A DNA stretch of 64,000 nucleotides from positions 282,774 through 346,773 of the forward strand of contig NZ_QZEY01000006.1 in NCBI RefSeq assembly GCF_003594875.1, in the 5' to 3' direction. The notes below the pieces were generated by a model. That model was not told the origin of the DNA. It did no database searches and worked only from the letters and a program-made list of their open reading frames with translations. The position numbers and the translations under genes are program-made. This DNA comes from Bailinhaonella thermotolerans. Lineage in GTDB: Bacteria; Actinomycetota; Actinomycetes; Streptosporangiales; Streptosporangiaceae. Position 1 is the first letter of the stretch. Every line of letters begins with the position of its first letter. Below are positions 54,872-63,010 of the stretch, one piece after another.

Positions 54872-55087
54872 ATGGGCTGGCACTACCGGAAGACGTTGCG
54901 GGTGGGCCCGTTCCGGGTGAACCTGTCGCGGCACGGGGTCGGGCACAGTTTCGGCAACCGGCGGTTCCAGGTCACGACCACGCCCGACGGCCGCCGCCAC
55001 GTGTCCGTCCGGCTGCCGGGCGGCTTCCACGTCGGCAAGACGTTCGGCGGCCACCGGCGCCCGTATGACCGCTGGCGACACTACTGA
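54872..55087 (+). CDS. DUF4236 family protein, copy 1
   Basis: 71 residues, MGWHYRKTLRVGPFRVNLSR onward, with an AAGGAGGGGG site before the ATG. The pattern YRKxxxxGPFRxNLSxxGxGHSxGN is the DUF4236 signature, a short all-beta domain of unknown function. It is followed 60 bp later by a paralogue, so the two form a tandem pair. A 9-bp GTGGCCGGC tandem lies upstream at about 54703-54730. Confidence 0.88.
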   Translation: MGWHYRKTLRVGPFRVNLSRHGVGHSFGNRRFQVTTTPDGRRHVSVRLPGGFHVGKTFGGHRRPYDRWRHY

Positions 55088-55147
55088 TCCCTATAAACCC
55101 GCATAAAAAGGGTAAAGCCCGGTCGTGATATCCCAAGGAGGAATCCG

Positions 55148-55339
55148 ATGGGCTTGAGTTACCGCAAATCCATCAAATTCGGCCCGTTCCGCCTGAACCT
55201 GTCCCGCCGAGGCGTCGGCCATAGCTGGGGCAACCGGGCCTTCCGCGTCACCCGCACGGCCGACGGCCGCCGCACGCTGTCCGTCAACCTGCCGGGCGGC
55301 TTCCACTGGCGCAAGACGCTCAGCGGCCGCCGCCGCTGA
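55148..55339 (+). CDS. DUF4236 family protein, copy 2
   Basis: 63 residues, MGLSYRKSIKFGPFRLNLSR onward; AAGGAGG at good spacing. It aligns with copy 1 over nearly its full length (GPFRxNLSRxGVGHSxGNRxFxVTxTxDGRR) and has a shorter C-terminus. The A/T-rich stretch between the copies (ATAAACCCGCATAAAAAGGG) could hold its own promoter. Function is unknown. Confidence 0.88.
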   Translation: MGLSYRKSIKFGPFRLNLSRRGVGHSWGNRAFRVTRTADGRRTLSVNLPGGFHWRKTLSGRRR

Positions 55340-55359
55340 CCGCGCGATCCGCGGCGGGC

Positions 55360-55387
55360 GGGCCCGGGCCTCCTCCGGCCCGGGCCC
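55360..55387. terminator. Perfect 11-bp terminator hairpin
   Basis: GGGCCCGGGCC pairs exactly with GGCCCGGGCCC around a TCCTCC loop, 20 bp after the second DUF4236 gene. Confidence 0.8.
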
Positions 55388-55592
55388 GTCCCGGCCGCCC
55401 AAGGCCCCCGCGGCGTCCCGGCCGGGCCGCCCCCGCCCCGCCGCGCGCCTCCTGACATAGACGGAAAACCGCCGCCCTGGCCGAGATCCCGGAGTCCGGG
55501 CGCGAGCGCCTGCGCCGCCTCGCCCGCCGCGAGAGGACCCGCGTGGACGACACCCGCCCCCCGACCCACGCGCGCATCCAGCGGTCACGCGG

Positions 55593-55724
55593 ATGCCCCC
55601 CAGCGAGCCCCGCGTCTGGTCCGACAGCGCGGAGATCCTCGCCATCGAGACCGAACTCACCGCCCCCGCCGCCCGCGTGGCCCGGGCCATGGCCGACTCC
55701 GCCCGCGCCACCCTCTACGCGTGA
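55593..55724 (+). CDS. Possible 43-residue small protein
   Basis: The frame MPPSEPRVWSDSAEILAIET and on to SARATLYA has an amphipathic helical composition unlike the Pro/Arg-rich noise in neighbouring frames. It lacks a clear ribosome-binding site and may be the tail of a decayed gene. The rest of the 537-bp gap 55340-55876 shows no gene beyond the terminator. Confidence 0.22.
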   Translation: MPPSEPRVWSDSAEILAIETELTAPAARVARAMADSARATLYA

Positions 55725-55876
55725 CCGCCCCAGCCTGAGCCGTCCGGCCACGGGAAGGGCCGGACGGCCGAGGCGAACCGCCAGGCACTCCCCCGCTGGG
55801 CGGCCCGCCTCGCGAGCCGGGACCCCGCCGTTCCCGGCCACCCGGGGGGGCGAACGGCCCGGCGGGGCGGGTGGGG

Positions 55877-57004
55877 TCAGGCGCGGCCGGTGCTGGTGTC
55901 GGGACGGTCGGGCTGGCCCGGGCGTCTGGCGGCGCGGCGGGCCCGGCGCGCCGGGGAGGGGCGGCGGGACGAGGCGGCGTGGCGGAGCAGGGCGGCGGTC
56001 TCCGCGGCCATCCGGCGGGCGTCGAACGCCTCCACGGCGCGGTCGCGGGCGCGCAGGCCCAGTTCGAGCCGGAGGCCGGGGTCGGAGCAGAGCCGGTGCA
56101 GCGCGGCGGCGAGCGCGGGCGGGTCGTCCGGCGGCACGACCAGCGCCGCCCGCCGTACCTCGGACACGGTGTCGCCGACGGGGGTGGTCACGCAGGGCAG
56201 GCCGTGGGCCATGGCCTCCAGCAGGGCCAGCGAGAGCGACTCGTGCCGCGACGGCAGGCAGAACACGTCCACGCCGCGCAGCAGCGCGGGCACGTCGCGG
56301 ATGTGGCCGAAGAACGTGACGGGCAGGTAGCGGGCCTCGCGCGCGAGGTTCTCCGCCTCGCGCCCCGCCCCGGCGATCGCGACCCGGAACGGCGGGCCGG
56401 ACCCGGCCATCATCCGGGCGACGGCCTCCAGCAGCACGTCGAAGCCCTTGCGCGGGGTGAGCCGCCCGACCGCGCCGATCACCACGGGGTGCTCGTCGCG
56501 GGTGGGCACGGGGCAGGGCGGCAGGTCCACGCCGCTGCGGACGCGCACGACGCGCTGGCCGGGCAGGAGCAGCCGGAGCTGGGCGGCGACCTCGACGGAC
56601 GGCGCGGTCGCGAACGCGACGTCGCGGTAGGCCCCGGCCAGCGTCACCGGGAGCGCCCCCGTCATGTGGAGGGTCGCCACGGTGGGCGCGACCCGGGTCG
56701 CGGTCGCGAGCGCGGCGGTGTTGGACCCGGGATCGATCAGGTTGACGTGCACGACGTCGGGCGCGAGCGCGCGGAGCGTGTGCAGCAGTGCCGGGGCGGT
56801 CTCGCGGCCCCGGGTCAGGGGGACGGTGATCACCTCCGCGGCGCGGCCCACCGCGTCGCGCACGAGCGCGGCGACCGGCTCGCTCGCGACGATGGTGCGG
56901 CGGGCGTCCCCCGGCAGGTGGCGGGCCAGCAGGCCGGTGTGGGCCGCCGCGCCGCCGTAGGCGTCACTGTCGATCACGAACGCGACATGCCGCACGCGCG
57001 TCAC
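55877..57004 (-). CDS. Family 4 glycosyltransferase
   Basis: 375 residues, GT-B fold. The N-terminal domain has IDSDAYGGAAAHTGLLARHL. The C-terminal nucleotide-sugar-binding domain has IGAVGRLTPRKGFDVLLEAV, in part, then FFGHIRDVPALLRGVDVFCLPSRHESLSLALLEAMAHG in segments, giving the E-x7-E motif (ESLSLALLE). GT4 enzymes make retaining glycosidic bonds with NDP-sugars for glycolipids, polysaccharides or natural products. Start is GTG 57004 behind AGGGG. It is monocistronic; acceptor unknown. The C-terminus is an Arg/Pro-rich tail. Confidence 0.9.
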   Translation of the reverse strand: MTRVRHVAFVIDSDAYGGAAAHTGLLARHLPGDARRTIVASEPVAALVRDAVGRAAEVITVPLTRGRETAPALLHTLRALAPDVVHVNLIDPGSNTAALATATRVAPTVATLHMTGALPVTLAGAYRDVAFATAPSVEVAAQLRLLLPGQRVVRVRSGVDLPPCPVPTRDEHPVVIGAVGRLTPRKGFDVLLEAVARMMAGSGPPFRVAIAGAGREAENLAREARYLPVTFFGHIRDVPALLRGVDVFCLPSRHESLSLALLEAMAHGLPCVTTPVGDTVSEVRRAALVVPPDDPPALAAALHRLCSDPGLRLELGLRARDRAVEAFDARRMAAETAALLRHAASSRRPSPARRARRAARRPGQPDRPDTSTGRA

Positions 57005-57108
57005 CCCCTATGTACCCGCTACCCCCGCCCGGCCCGCTCACACCGCCGCCGCGCCGATCCACCCGCTTTGACGAGGCAAGACAGACCTGCGGTGAGATGT
57101 CACGGCGG

Positions 57109-57181
57109 GTACGGCGAAGCGGGGACGCTCCGGCGCGCGACCGGCGTACGGCGAAGCGGCGGGCGCTCCGGCGCGGCGCGC
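57109..57181. repeat. 37-bp direct repeat, two copies
   Basis: Copies beginning GTACGGCGAAGCGG at 57109 and 57146, each continuing with a GCGCTCCGGCGCG-like end, lie just upstream of the DUF421 gene, inside the divergent promoter region. Confidence 0.6.
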
Positions 57182-57216
57182 GGGACGGGGGCGCGCGGCG
57201 GGGTAGACCGGGGGGC

Positions 57217-57804
57217 ATGTGGCACGACATGTTCGCCCTCGACGTCCCCACGCTGGAGAAGGTCCTGCGCACGGTGCTCGTCTACGGGGCGATCGTCATC
57301 CTGCTGCGGGTGGCGGGAAAGCGGGACCTGGCCGAGCTCAACACCCTGGACCTCGTGGTGATGCTGCTGCTGTCCAACGTCGTGCAGAACGCGGTCATCG
57401 GCGACGACGACTCGCTCGTCGGCGGGGTGCTGGGCGCGGCGGTGCTGATCGGGGCGAACAGCCTGATCGTGCGGGCCGGCCTCGTCGTCTCCCAGCGGTA
57501 CCCCCGTCTCAACCGGTGGCTCGAGGGCACCTCGACCGCGCTGATCAAGAACGGGCGGGTGGACAGGAAGGCCCTGCTGCGGCTGGGCCTGCGCCACGGG
57601 GACGTGGTGGCCGCCGCCCACCGCCAGGGCGCGGACAGCGTGAACGAGGTCCGCGAGATGCTCATCTCCCCCGGCGGCACCATCCTCGTCCGGCTCAAGC
57701 CCGAGGAGGAGAGCGCCAACCGCGGCGACGTGGCCGACCTCCGCCGGCGCCTCATGGAGATCCAGTCCCGCCTCGACACCCTGGCCGCCCGCCTCCCCGG
57801 CTGA
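57217..57804 (+). CDS. DUF421 (YetF-like) membrane protein
   Basis: 195 residues from ATG 57217 with GGGGGG upstream. Two to three N-terminal transmembrane helices (VYGAIVILLRVAGKRDLAEL, in part; LVVMLLLSNVVQNAVIGDD; VLGAAVLIGANSLIV) precede a cytoplasmic domain with RWLEGTSTALIKNGRVDRKAL. The R-x-x-GKRDLAELxxxD and LSNxVQNA motifs define the DUF421/YetF family. A C-terminal segment is helical and charged (DLRRRLMEIQSRLDTLAARL). Function is unknown; in Bacillus relatives the family is linked to envelope and spores. Confidence 0.9.
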   Translation: MWHDMFALDVPTLEKVLRTVLVYGAIVILLRVAGKRDLAELNTLDLVVMLLLSNVVQNAVIGDDDSLVGGVLGAAVLIGANSLIVRAGLVVSQRYPRLNRWLEGTSTALIKNGRVDRKALLRLGLRHGDVVAAAHRQGADSVNEVREMLISPGGTILVRLKPEEESANRGDVADLRRRLMEIQSRLDTLAARLPG

Positions 57805-57820
57805 CCGGTGGGCGAGCAGA

Positions 57821-57892
57821 CCCGGCCGCCGGCCGTACGAGCAGCGGGCCCGGCCGCCGGCCGTACGAGCGGGCCCCGGGCCGTACGTGATC
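57821..57892. repeat. 28-bp direct repeat CCCGGCCGCCGGCCGTACGAGC
   Basis: Copies at 57821 and 57849, and a shorter GGGCCGTACG at about 57879, lie between two convergent genes. Confidence 0.55.
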
Positions 57893-57898
57893 GCGGGG

Positions 57899-58327
57899 TC
57901 AGGAGAAGCGGAGGACGAGGCGGCGCTGCCAGGGGGTCTCGACGGCCCGGGGGGCGTAGTGCTCCCGGACGTAGGCGACCGCCCGCTCGCGGGGCACCCC
58001 GTCGAGCACGGCGAGGCAGGCCAGGGCGGTGCCGGTGCGGCCGACCCCGCCGCCGCACGCCACCTCGACCCGCTCGCCGGCGGAGCGCCGCCACGCCTCC
58101 CGCATCACCTCGGCGAACTCGTCGCGGTCGGAGGGCAGCCAGAAGTCCGGCCACCGCACCCACCGCGCCTCCCACGGGACGGCCTCCGGCCGCTTCCCCA
58201 GCAGATACGCCGCGAACTCCGGCTCCGGCCCCGCGGGGCGCGGCCGCCGCAGCCCGCGCCCCCGGACCAGCCGCCCCGAGGGCAGCCGCAGCACCCCGGC
58301 GGACTCCGGATCCCACGTGTCGATCAT
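57899..58327 (-). CDS. Tyrosine/dual-specificity phosphatase-like protein
   Basis: 142 residues from ATG 58327. The P-loop VEVACGGGVGRTGT has the C-x5-R signature (Cys91, Arg97), followed by ALACLAVLDGVPRERAVAYV, the typical helix. The usual His before the catalytic Cys is Ala here, which would alter the thiolate pKa, but such variants occur. An upstream Asp (PDFWLPSDRDEF) could be the general acid. Likely a cytoplasmic phosphotyrosine or small-phosphate hydrolase. It is monocistronic. Confidence 0.82.
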   Translation of the reverse strand: MIDTWDPESAGVLRLPSGRLVRGRGLRRPRPAGPEPEFAAYLLGKRPEAVPWEARWVRWPDFWLPSDRDEFAEVMREAWRRSAGERVEVACGGGVGRTGTALACLAVLDGVPRERAVAYVREHYAPRAVETPWQRRLVLRFS

Positions 58328-58526
58328 GCTCCGACCGTAGTCCGCCCGATCCCGGCCCGCGCGGCGCTTCGCGCGGGGCGAACCCCGCCCCGCCCCCACC
58401 ACTTCGCGGCGGTATGCCCCGTTACGCGTCACCGGCGATGCAACGCCGTACGGCGGGGCACTGGAAAGTGGCGGGCCGACGCGGTGTGATGGCGGGTACG
58501 CGGCCCGCACGGCCAAGGGAGGCGCC

Positions 58527-59285
58527 ATGCGCGAGCACATCGACCTGACCCGGATCCACGCGGTGATATTCGACACCGACGGCGTCGTCACGGACTCGGC
58601 CCGGGTGCACGCCGCCGCCTGGAAGCGGGTGTTCGACGAGTTCCTGCGCGGGCTCGACCGCCCCTTCGTCCCCTTCGACATCCGCGAGGACTACCTGCGC
58701 CACGTGGACGGCCGCGAGCGCCACGACGGGGTGCGGGAGTTCCTCCGCTCGCGCGGCATCGACCTGCCCGAGGGCTCCCCCGACGACCCGCCGGGCAGCC
58801 CCACGGTGCACGGCCTCGGCGCCGCCAAGGACGGCTACTTCCTCCAGCAGGTCCGCCGGTACGGCGTGGCGGCGTTCCCCCAGACCATCCGCCTGGTCTG
58901 CGAACTCCGCCACCGGGGCGCCCGGACCGGCGTGGTCTCCGCCAGCCGCCACTGCGCGGAGATCCTGTCCTGCGCCGGGGTGGCGCACCTGTTCGACACC
59001 CGCGTGGACGGCGTGGAGGCCGCCCGCCTCCGCCTCCCCGGCAAGCCCGACCCCGCCCTGTTCCTGGAGGCGGCCCGCCGCCTGGCGGTGCCCCCGGACC
59101 ACGCCGCGATCGTCGAGGACGCCGCCCCCGGCGTGGAGGCCGGCAGCCGGGGCGGATTCGCCCTGGTCATCGGCATCGCCCCGGAGGAGACCGCCGAGGC
59201 CCTCCGGGCCCGCGGCGCCCACATCGTGGTGCCCACCCTGGACGACCTCCCGGTGACCGGCCGCACCCCCGTCCACGCCCCGTGA
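58527..59285 (+). CDS. HAD-superfamily beta-phosphoglucomutase-like protein
   Basis: 252 residues. FDTDGVVTDSARVHAAAW supplies the nucleophile and acid/base aspartates (Asp16, Asp18) and the start of the alpha-helical cap. VVSASRHCAEIL has the motif II Ser, GKPDPALF the motif III Lys, and VEDAAPGVEAG the motif IV Asp. This is the beta-PGM subfamily, which interconverts glucose-1-phosphate and glucose-6-phosphate in maltose/trehalose use; in actinomycetes it often sits beside a GH65 phosphorylase, but none is seen here. ATG 58527 follows AGGGAGGC. Confidence 0.9.
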   Translation: MREHIDLTRIHAVIFDTDGVVTDSARVHAAAWKRVFDEFLRGLDRPFVPFDIREDYLRHVDGRERHDGVREFLRSRGIDLPEGSPDDPPGSPTVHGLGAAKDGYFLQQVRRYGVAAFPQTIRLVCELRHRGARTGVVSASRHCAEILSCAGVAHLFDTRVDGVEAARLRLPGKPDPALFLEAARRLAVPPDHAAIVEDAAPGVEAGSRGGFALVIGIAPEETAEALRARGAHIVVPTLDDLPVTGRTPVHAP

Positions 59286-59377
59286 CCCCCGCCCGCGGCG
59301 CCCGGCCGTACGGCGACCGCGCGGTGACGCCGCCCGCCGCGACCTGGCCGTGACGCGCCGGTGAGGCGGGGCGCCCG

Positions 59378-60730
59378 TCACGCCGGGGCGTCGGCCGGGG
59401 TGGCCGGGTCGGCGTCCGGGACCTCCCTGCGGGACGCGATCCTCGCGGCGAGGACGTGCTTGCACGGGCCCCTGGAGCCCCGGTGGTCCCACCACCAGGG
59501 GCAGGTGCACGTGCCCGCGGTGATCGTGACGTGCTTGAGGTCGCCGCCGGAGCGGACGTCGGCGGTGTCGTCCCCGGTGAGGGTGACCGCGCCGGACTCC
59601 ACCAGGGCCCGGGCCGAGGTGAGGCGGGGGTTCAGGGACCGGACGCCCTCGCGGGAGTACGGCAGCTCGCGGTGGAAGTGGGCGGCCTCGGACAGGTCGT
59701 ATCCGACCCGGCCGGCCACGCCGAGCTGGGTCAGGGCGGCGCGGACGCGGGGCAGCGGGAGACCCGACCGGTCGGCGAGGAGGCCGAGCTCCACCGACGG
59801 CTCGAAGTTGAGGAGCGCGCCCACCAGGTCGGCGTCGTCGGCGGCCTCGTCGGTGGACAGGTCGTCGAGCACGGCGCCCTCGCCGGAGAAGCCGCGCCAG
59901 GTCTCCGGGGAGAGCGCGAGGGTGTAGCGCATGCCGGGCAGCTCCAGCTCCCACGCGCTGCACTGGGAGCCGTCCGCCGGGCCGTACACCTTCAGCCCCT
60001 TGGCGAAGCGCAGCAGCGGGAGCATGGTGGCCAGCCGGGCGGGGTTCGCGACGCAGACGCCGGGCGGGCCCGAGGTCAGGCGCAGGTCGCGGCCGGCCGG
60101 GGTGACCCACAGGGTGCCCCGGCGGGGCAGGGAGCGCAGGAACCGCACGGCCTGCGGGGCGGCCAGCTCGGCGCGCAGGTCGAACCTCGCGGCGATCACC
60201 TGAACCTCGGCGAAGCCGCGCAGCCAGCGCTCGGGCAGCGGCACCTTCTTCTCCACGACCGCGCCGTCCGTCGTGGTCACGGTCAGCTCGTCGGGGCCGA
60301 CCCCGAGGTGCAGCGAGTCCCGGCCGCCCACCCGCGCCAGCGCCTCGCGCAGCGGGTTGTTGACGTCCACGTTGGTGGTGCCGCGCTCGAACACCTCGCC
60401 GTCGAGGGCCCCGCCGAGCACGTCGAGCCGGGAGTACACCCCGCCGCAGGCCGAGAACGACTCGAACCGCAGCCGGTCCCCGTCGCACGTGACCACCGGG
60501 TCGCGCGACCAGCCGGACGCCCGGGGCTGGTGGTAGCGGGCCAGCGCCACGTCGGCCACGGCCAGCAGACCGGCCGCGGCGGCGGCGGGCCTGGTCACGA
60601 CCCCGCTGAAGAAGCGGGGGTGGGCCAGGAAGCCCTTGGTGGTCGTGCCACCGGAGGTGGAGAGGCCGAGGTGGCCTTCGGACAACATGGAGGGTCCGGC
60701 GTAGGAGTACGCCTGCGTCGCGCTCGTCAC
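59378..60730 (-). CDS. SWIM zinc-finger domain protein
   Basis: 450 residues from GTG 60730. The C-terminal region has the SWIM motif: GTCTCPWWWDHRG followed by GPCKHVLAARI (C-x-C-x(n)-C-x-H). The N-terminus TSATQAYSYAGPSMLSEGHL and the repeated beta segments are shared with a family of actinomycete SWIM proteins of unknown function, often near MoxR-type ATPases and VWA proteins; none lies beside it here. SWIM fingers bind DNA or protein. The start has a weak ribosome-binding site but matches the conserved family beginning; upstream in-frame sequence is low-complexity. Confidence 0.85.
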   Translation of the reverse strand: MTSATQAYSYAGPSMLSEGHLGLSTSGGTTTKGFLAHPRFFSGVVTRPAAAAAGLLAVADVALARYHQPRASGWSRDPVVTCDGDRLRFESFSACGGVYSRLDVLGGALDGEVFERGTTNVDVNNPLREALARVGGRDSLHLGVGPDELTVTTTDGAVVEKKVPLPERWLRGFAEVQVIAARFDLRAELAAPQAVRFLRSLPRRGTLWVTPAGRDLRLTSGPPGVCVANPARLATMLPLLRFAKGLKVYGPADGSQCSAWELELPGMRYTLALSPETWRGFSGEGAVLDDLSTDEAADDADLVGALLNFEPSVELGLLADRSGLPLPRVRAALTQLGVAGRVGYDLSEAAHFHRELPYSREGVRSLNPRLTSARALVESGAVTLTGDDTADVRSGGDLKHVTITAGTCTCPWWWDHRGSRGPCKHVLAARIASRREVPDADPATPADAPA

Positions 60731-60930
60731 ACCGGGGACGTTAAAGACGACCACCGACAGATTCGGCCGCCCCCGCCGGACCGGGGGCGCGTGGCCCCGC
60801 CCCGGTGGTGTCCGCGGGCGTTCGCCGAGCGCCCGCCCACGGGTCGCACCCCGGCCGGACGCGCCTGGGCGCGGCGGGCCGGGCGGATATTCGGTGGCGG
60901 CTCGCGGAGGGGCGTCATTAGCGTTCGCGC

Positions 60931-61572
60931 ATGGTTTCTCCGGAGCGTTTTCTGGCATTCGTGACCGCGGCCACCGTGATCATCCTGATTCCCGGGCCCA
61001 GCGTGTTGTTCGTCGTGGGACGGGCCCTGGCCCATGGGAGGCGGGTGGCCCTGCTGTCCGTCGTGGGCAACACGCTGGGGCTCGTGGCGATCGCGGCGGC
61101 GGTGGCGCTCGGCGTCGGGTCCGTCGTCGAGCGGTCCCTCGTGGCGTTCACCGTGCTCAAGTTCGCCGGGGCGGCGTACCTCGTCTACCTCGGCGTCCGC
61201 GCCTTCATGGCCCGGGGGAAGGCGGGGCTGGACGCGCTGGCGGCGGTCGCGGGGAGCGCCGGAGGGTGGCGGGCGCTGCGGGACGGGTTCGTGGTGGGCG
61301 TGACCAACCCCAAGACGCTGCTGTTCTTCGCGGCCGTGCTGCCCCAGTTCGTGGAGCGCGGGAGCGGGCACGTGCCGGCGCAGATGCTGGTGCTCGGGCT
61401 GGTCTTCGGCGTGATCGCGCTGCTCTGCGACTCCGCCTGGGGAGTGGCGGCGAGCGGGGCGCGCACCTGGCTCGGGCGCTCGCCCCGCCGCATGGCGATG
61501 CTGGGCGGCGCCGGCGGCCTGGCGATGATCGGCCTCGGCGTCACCGTCGCCTTCACCGGCCGCAGGGAGTGA
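60931..61572 (+). CDS. LysE/RhtB family amino-acid exporter
   Basis: 213 residues with six hydrophobic segments. The N-terminal VIILIPGPSVLFVVGRALAH and central GFVVGVTNPKTLLFFAAVLP are LysE/RhtB signatures. It probably exports an amino acid or derivative using the proton gradient. ATG 60931. The upstream 200 bp, between this gene and the divergent SWIM gene, contains the likely promoters (for example GGATATTCGG). A strong intrinsic terminator follows. Confidence 0.92.
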   Translation: MVSPERFLAFVTAATVIILIPGPSVLFVVGRALAHGRRVALLSVVGNTLGLVAIAAAVALGVGSVVERSLVAFTVLKFAGAAYLVYLGVRAFMARGKAGLDALAAVAGSAGGWRALRDGFVVGVTNPKTLLFFAAVLPQFVERGSGHVPAQMLVLGLVFGVIALLCDSAWGVAASGARTWLGRSPRRMAMLGGAGGLAMIGLGVTVAFTGRRE

Positions 61573-61618
61573 ATTCTTCTCTTCTCCATCTCTTCTTTCA
61601 GATCATTCGCTTCTCATC

Positions 61619-61657
61619 CACCCAGCCTCGCGGTCTCAGGGGCTGGGTGTTTCCTTT
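61619..61657 (+). terminator. Rho-independent terminator after the LysE-like gene
   Basis: CACCCAGCC (61619-61627) pairs with GGCTGGGTG (61641-61649) around a 13-nt loop, followed by TTTCCTTT. A U-rich tail is rare in this window, so this is the clearest intrinsic terminator. Confidence 0.88.
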
Positions 61658-61787
61658 CCCGGCCGACTCCGCCCCCGATCTCGGTCCCGAGGTCACGGCG
61701 AGAGCGGGTGGTCCGGCGACTACCGCATCGGCACCCTTGCGGCCGACGTCGTCGCCGCGTCCGATCACCTCGGCTTCGCCCGGGTCC

Positions 61788-61952
61788 AACCCGCGCGTTC
61801 ATCCGGGCGACGGTTCTTCTGCCCAGCCACGCTCCGGCGACGACGGCCGGGGTGAGGGCCAGACCGAGTCGGAGCCCCTGGAAGGACAGCAGGCTACCCG
61901 CACCGTAAGCGACGATCTTGGTGGTCAAGAAGTCCGGGAGGAGCAGCCATGC
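61788..61952 (-). pseudogene. Fragment of a TauE/SafE-type membrane permease
   Basis: On the minus strand the frame FLTTKIVAYGAGSLLSFQGL followed by LALTPAVVAGAWLGRRTVAR resembles the C-terminal helices of TauE/SafE sulfite-exporter-like proteins. It is flanked by low-complexity sequence with no intact start or family C-terminus, so it looks like a decayed gene. The remaining gap 61573-62082 has no other gene, apart from the terminator. Confidence 0.45.
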
Positions 61953-62082
61953 CGGACGGGGCAGGGCGCCGTCATGGCCGCGCTTCGTCCGGATGTCGGC
62001 CGACCGGCCCCGGCCGCCACGTCCGCGTGGCTGGGATGGACGGGACGGCCGCTCTGGTCGGCCTGAACCGCGCCCGGTTCTC

Positions 62083-62940
62083 TCAGCGGAAGTCCTCGAC
62101 ATGATCCCGCGCCCACTGCGCGAACGTCCGCGGCGGCCTGCCCGTCACGGCCTGCGCGGTGGGCAACGGGCCCAGGACACTCGGATCGAAGTCCTTGACC
62201 TCGGCCGGATCGGCCGGATTGCCATCGTAATCGGTGAACCCCAGCAGGAAGTCCGCGGCCTCGGCGGCGAATCCTCCGATCTTCAGGTAGATCTCGCGCG
62301 CCTGAGCGGGAGTGACCTCCTCGAACCTGACCTGTTCGCCGAGCGCGTCGGCGATGGCTTGGACCTGGTCGCGCAGGCTGATCAACTCCGGACCGTTGAT
62401 GTCGTACGCCTTGCCGTGATGCCCCTCCTCCAGCAGGGCTTTCAGCGCCACGTCGGCGACGTCCCGCTCGTGCACCGGAAACCAGGCCGCGTCCGGATTG
62501 GCGTCCCTCACCAGCCGCTCGGCCCGGATCGACGGCCCCCACAGCGCGAGCTTGTTGGCCGCGAACTCGCCCGGCCGAAGGTGTGTCCACTCCAGGCCGG
62601 ATTCCTGGACCGCCCGTTCGACCGGCGGATGGAATGTCGTGTCGAAACCGCCGGTCACCGCCCCCGATGAGAGCACGACGATCCGCTGAACACCCGCCCG
62701 CTTGGCACGTTCGGCGATCTCCTTGGCCGTGGACGGCTCCGGGAAGAGGAACATCCGGTCCACGCCGTCCAACGGCACGGTCTCCGGCTTGGTGAGATCT
62801 CCCTGCACGACCTCCGCGGCGGGCAGTCGGGCCCGCCCCGGGTCCCTGGTCAGCGCCCGCACCTGAACCCCGGCCTCGACCAGGCCTGCCGTCAGTGGCC
62901 GCCCCACGTTCCCGGTCGCCCCGGTCACCAGCACTCGCAT
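62083..62940 (-). CDS. NmrA-like NAD(P)-binding protein
   Basis: 285 residues. TGATGNVGRPLTAGLVEAG is the Rossmann dinucleotide-binding loop, followed by VRALTRDP and VVLSSGAVTG. The absence of a standard YxxxK and the C-terminal part place it in the NmrA/atypical extended SDR group, which covers quinone reductases and redox sensors. It is divergent from a TetR-family gene 70 bp away with two operators between, so it is probably the regulated target. Substrate is unknown. Confidence 0.9.
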   Translation of the reverse strand: MRVLVTGATGNVGRPLTAGLVEAGVQVRALTRDPGRARLPAAEVVQGDLTKPETVPLDGVDRMFLFPEPSTAKEIAERAKRAGVQRIVVLSSGAVTGGFDTTFHPPVERAVQESGLEWTHLRPGEFAANKLALWGPSIRAERLVRDANPDAAWFPVHERDVADVALKALLEEGHHGKAYDINGPELISLRDQVQAIADALGEQVRFEEVTPAQAREIYLKIGGFAAEAADFLLGFTDYDGNPADPAEVKDFDPSVLGPLPTAQAVTGRPPRTFAQWARDHVEDFR

Positions 62941-62954
62941 GCGCGTCCTCCATT

Positions 62955-62971
62955 TCCGTACGTCCTACGGA
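62955..62971. promoter_or_regulatory. TetR operator 1, TCCGTA-N5-TACGGA
   Basis: A perfect inverted repeat (TCCGTA, CGTCC spacer, TACGGA) just upstream of the NmrA-like start. It shares the CCGTA-N5-TACGG consensus with a second site 25 bp away centre to centre. Confidence 0.75.
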
Positions 62972-62980
62972 TAAGCAATA

Positions 62981-62995
62981 CCGTACGATATACGG
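62981..62995. promoter_or_regulatory. TetR operator 2, CCGTA-N5-TACGG
   Basis: A perfect inverted repeat (CCGTA, CGATA spacer, TACGG) 16 bp before the TetR-family start. Together with operator 1 it covers both divergent promoters, a layout expected for autoregulation plus repression of the NmrA-like gene. Confidence 0.75.
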
Positions 62996-63010
62996 GAAAC
63001 GGGAGGCTTG

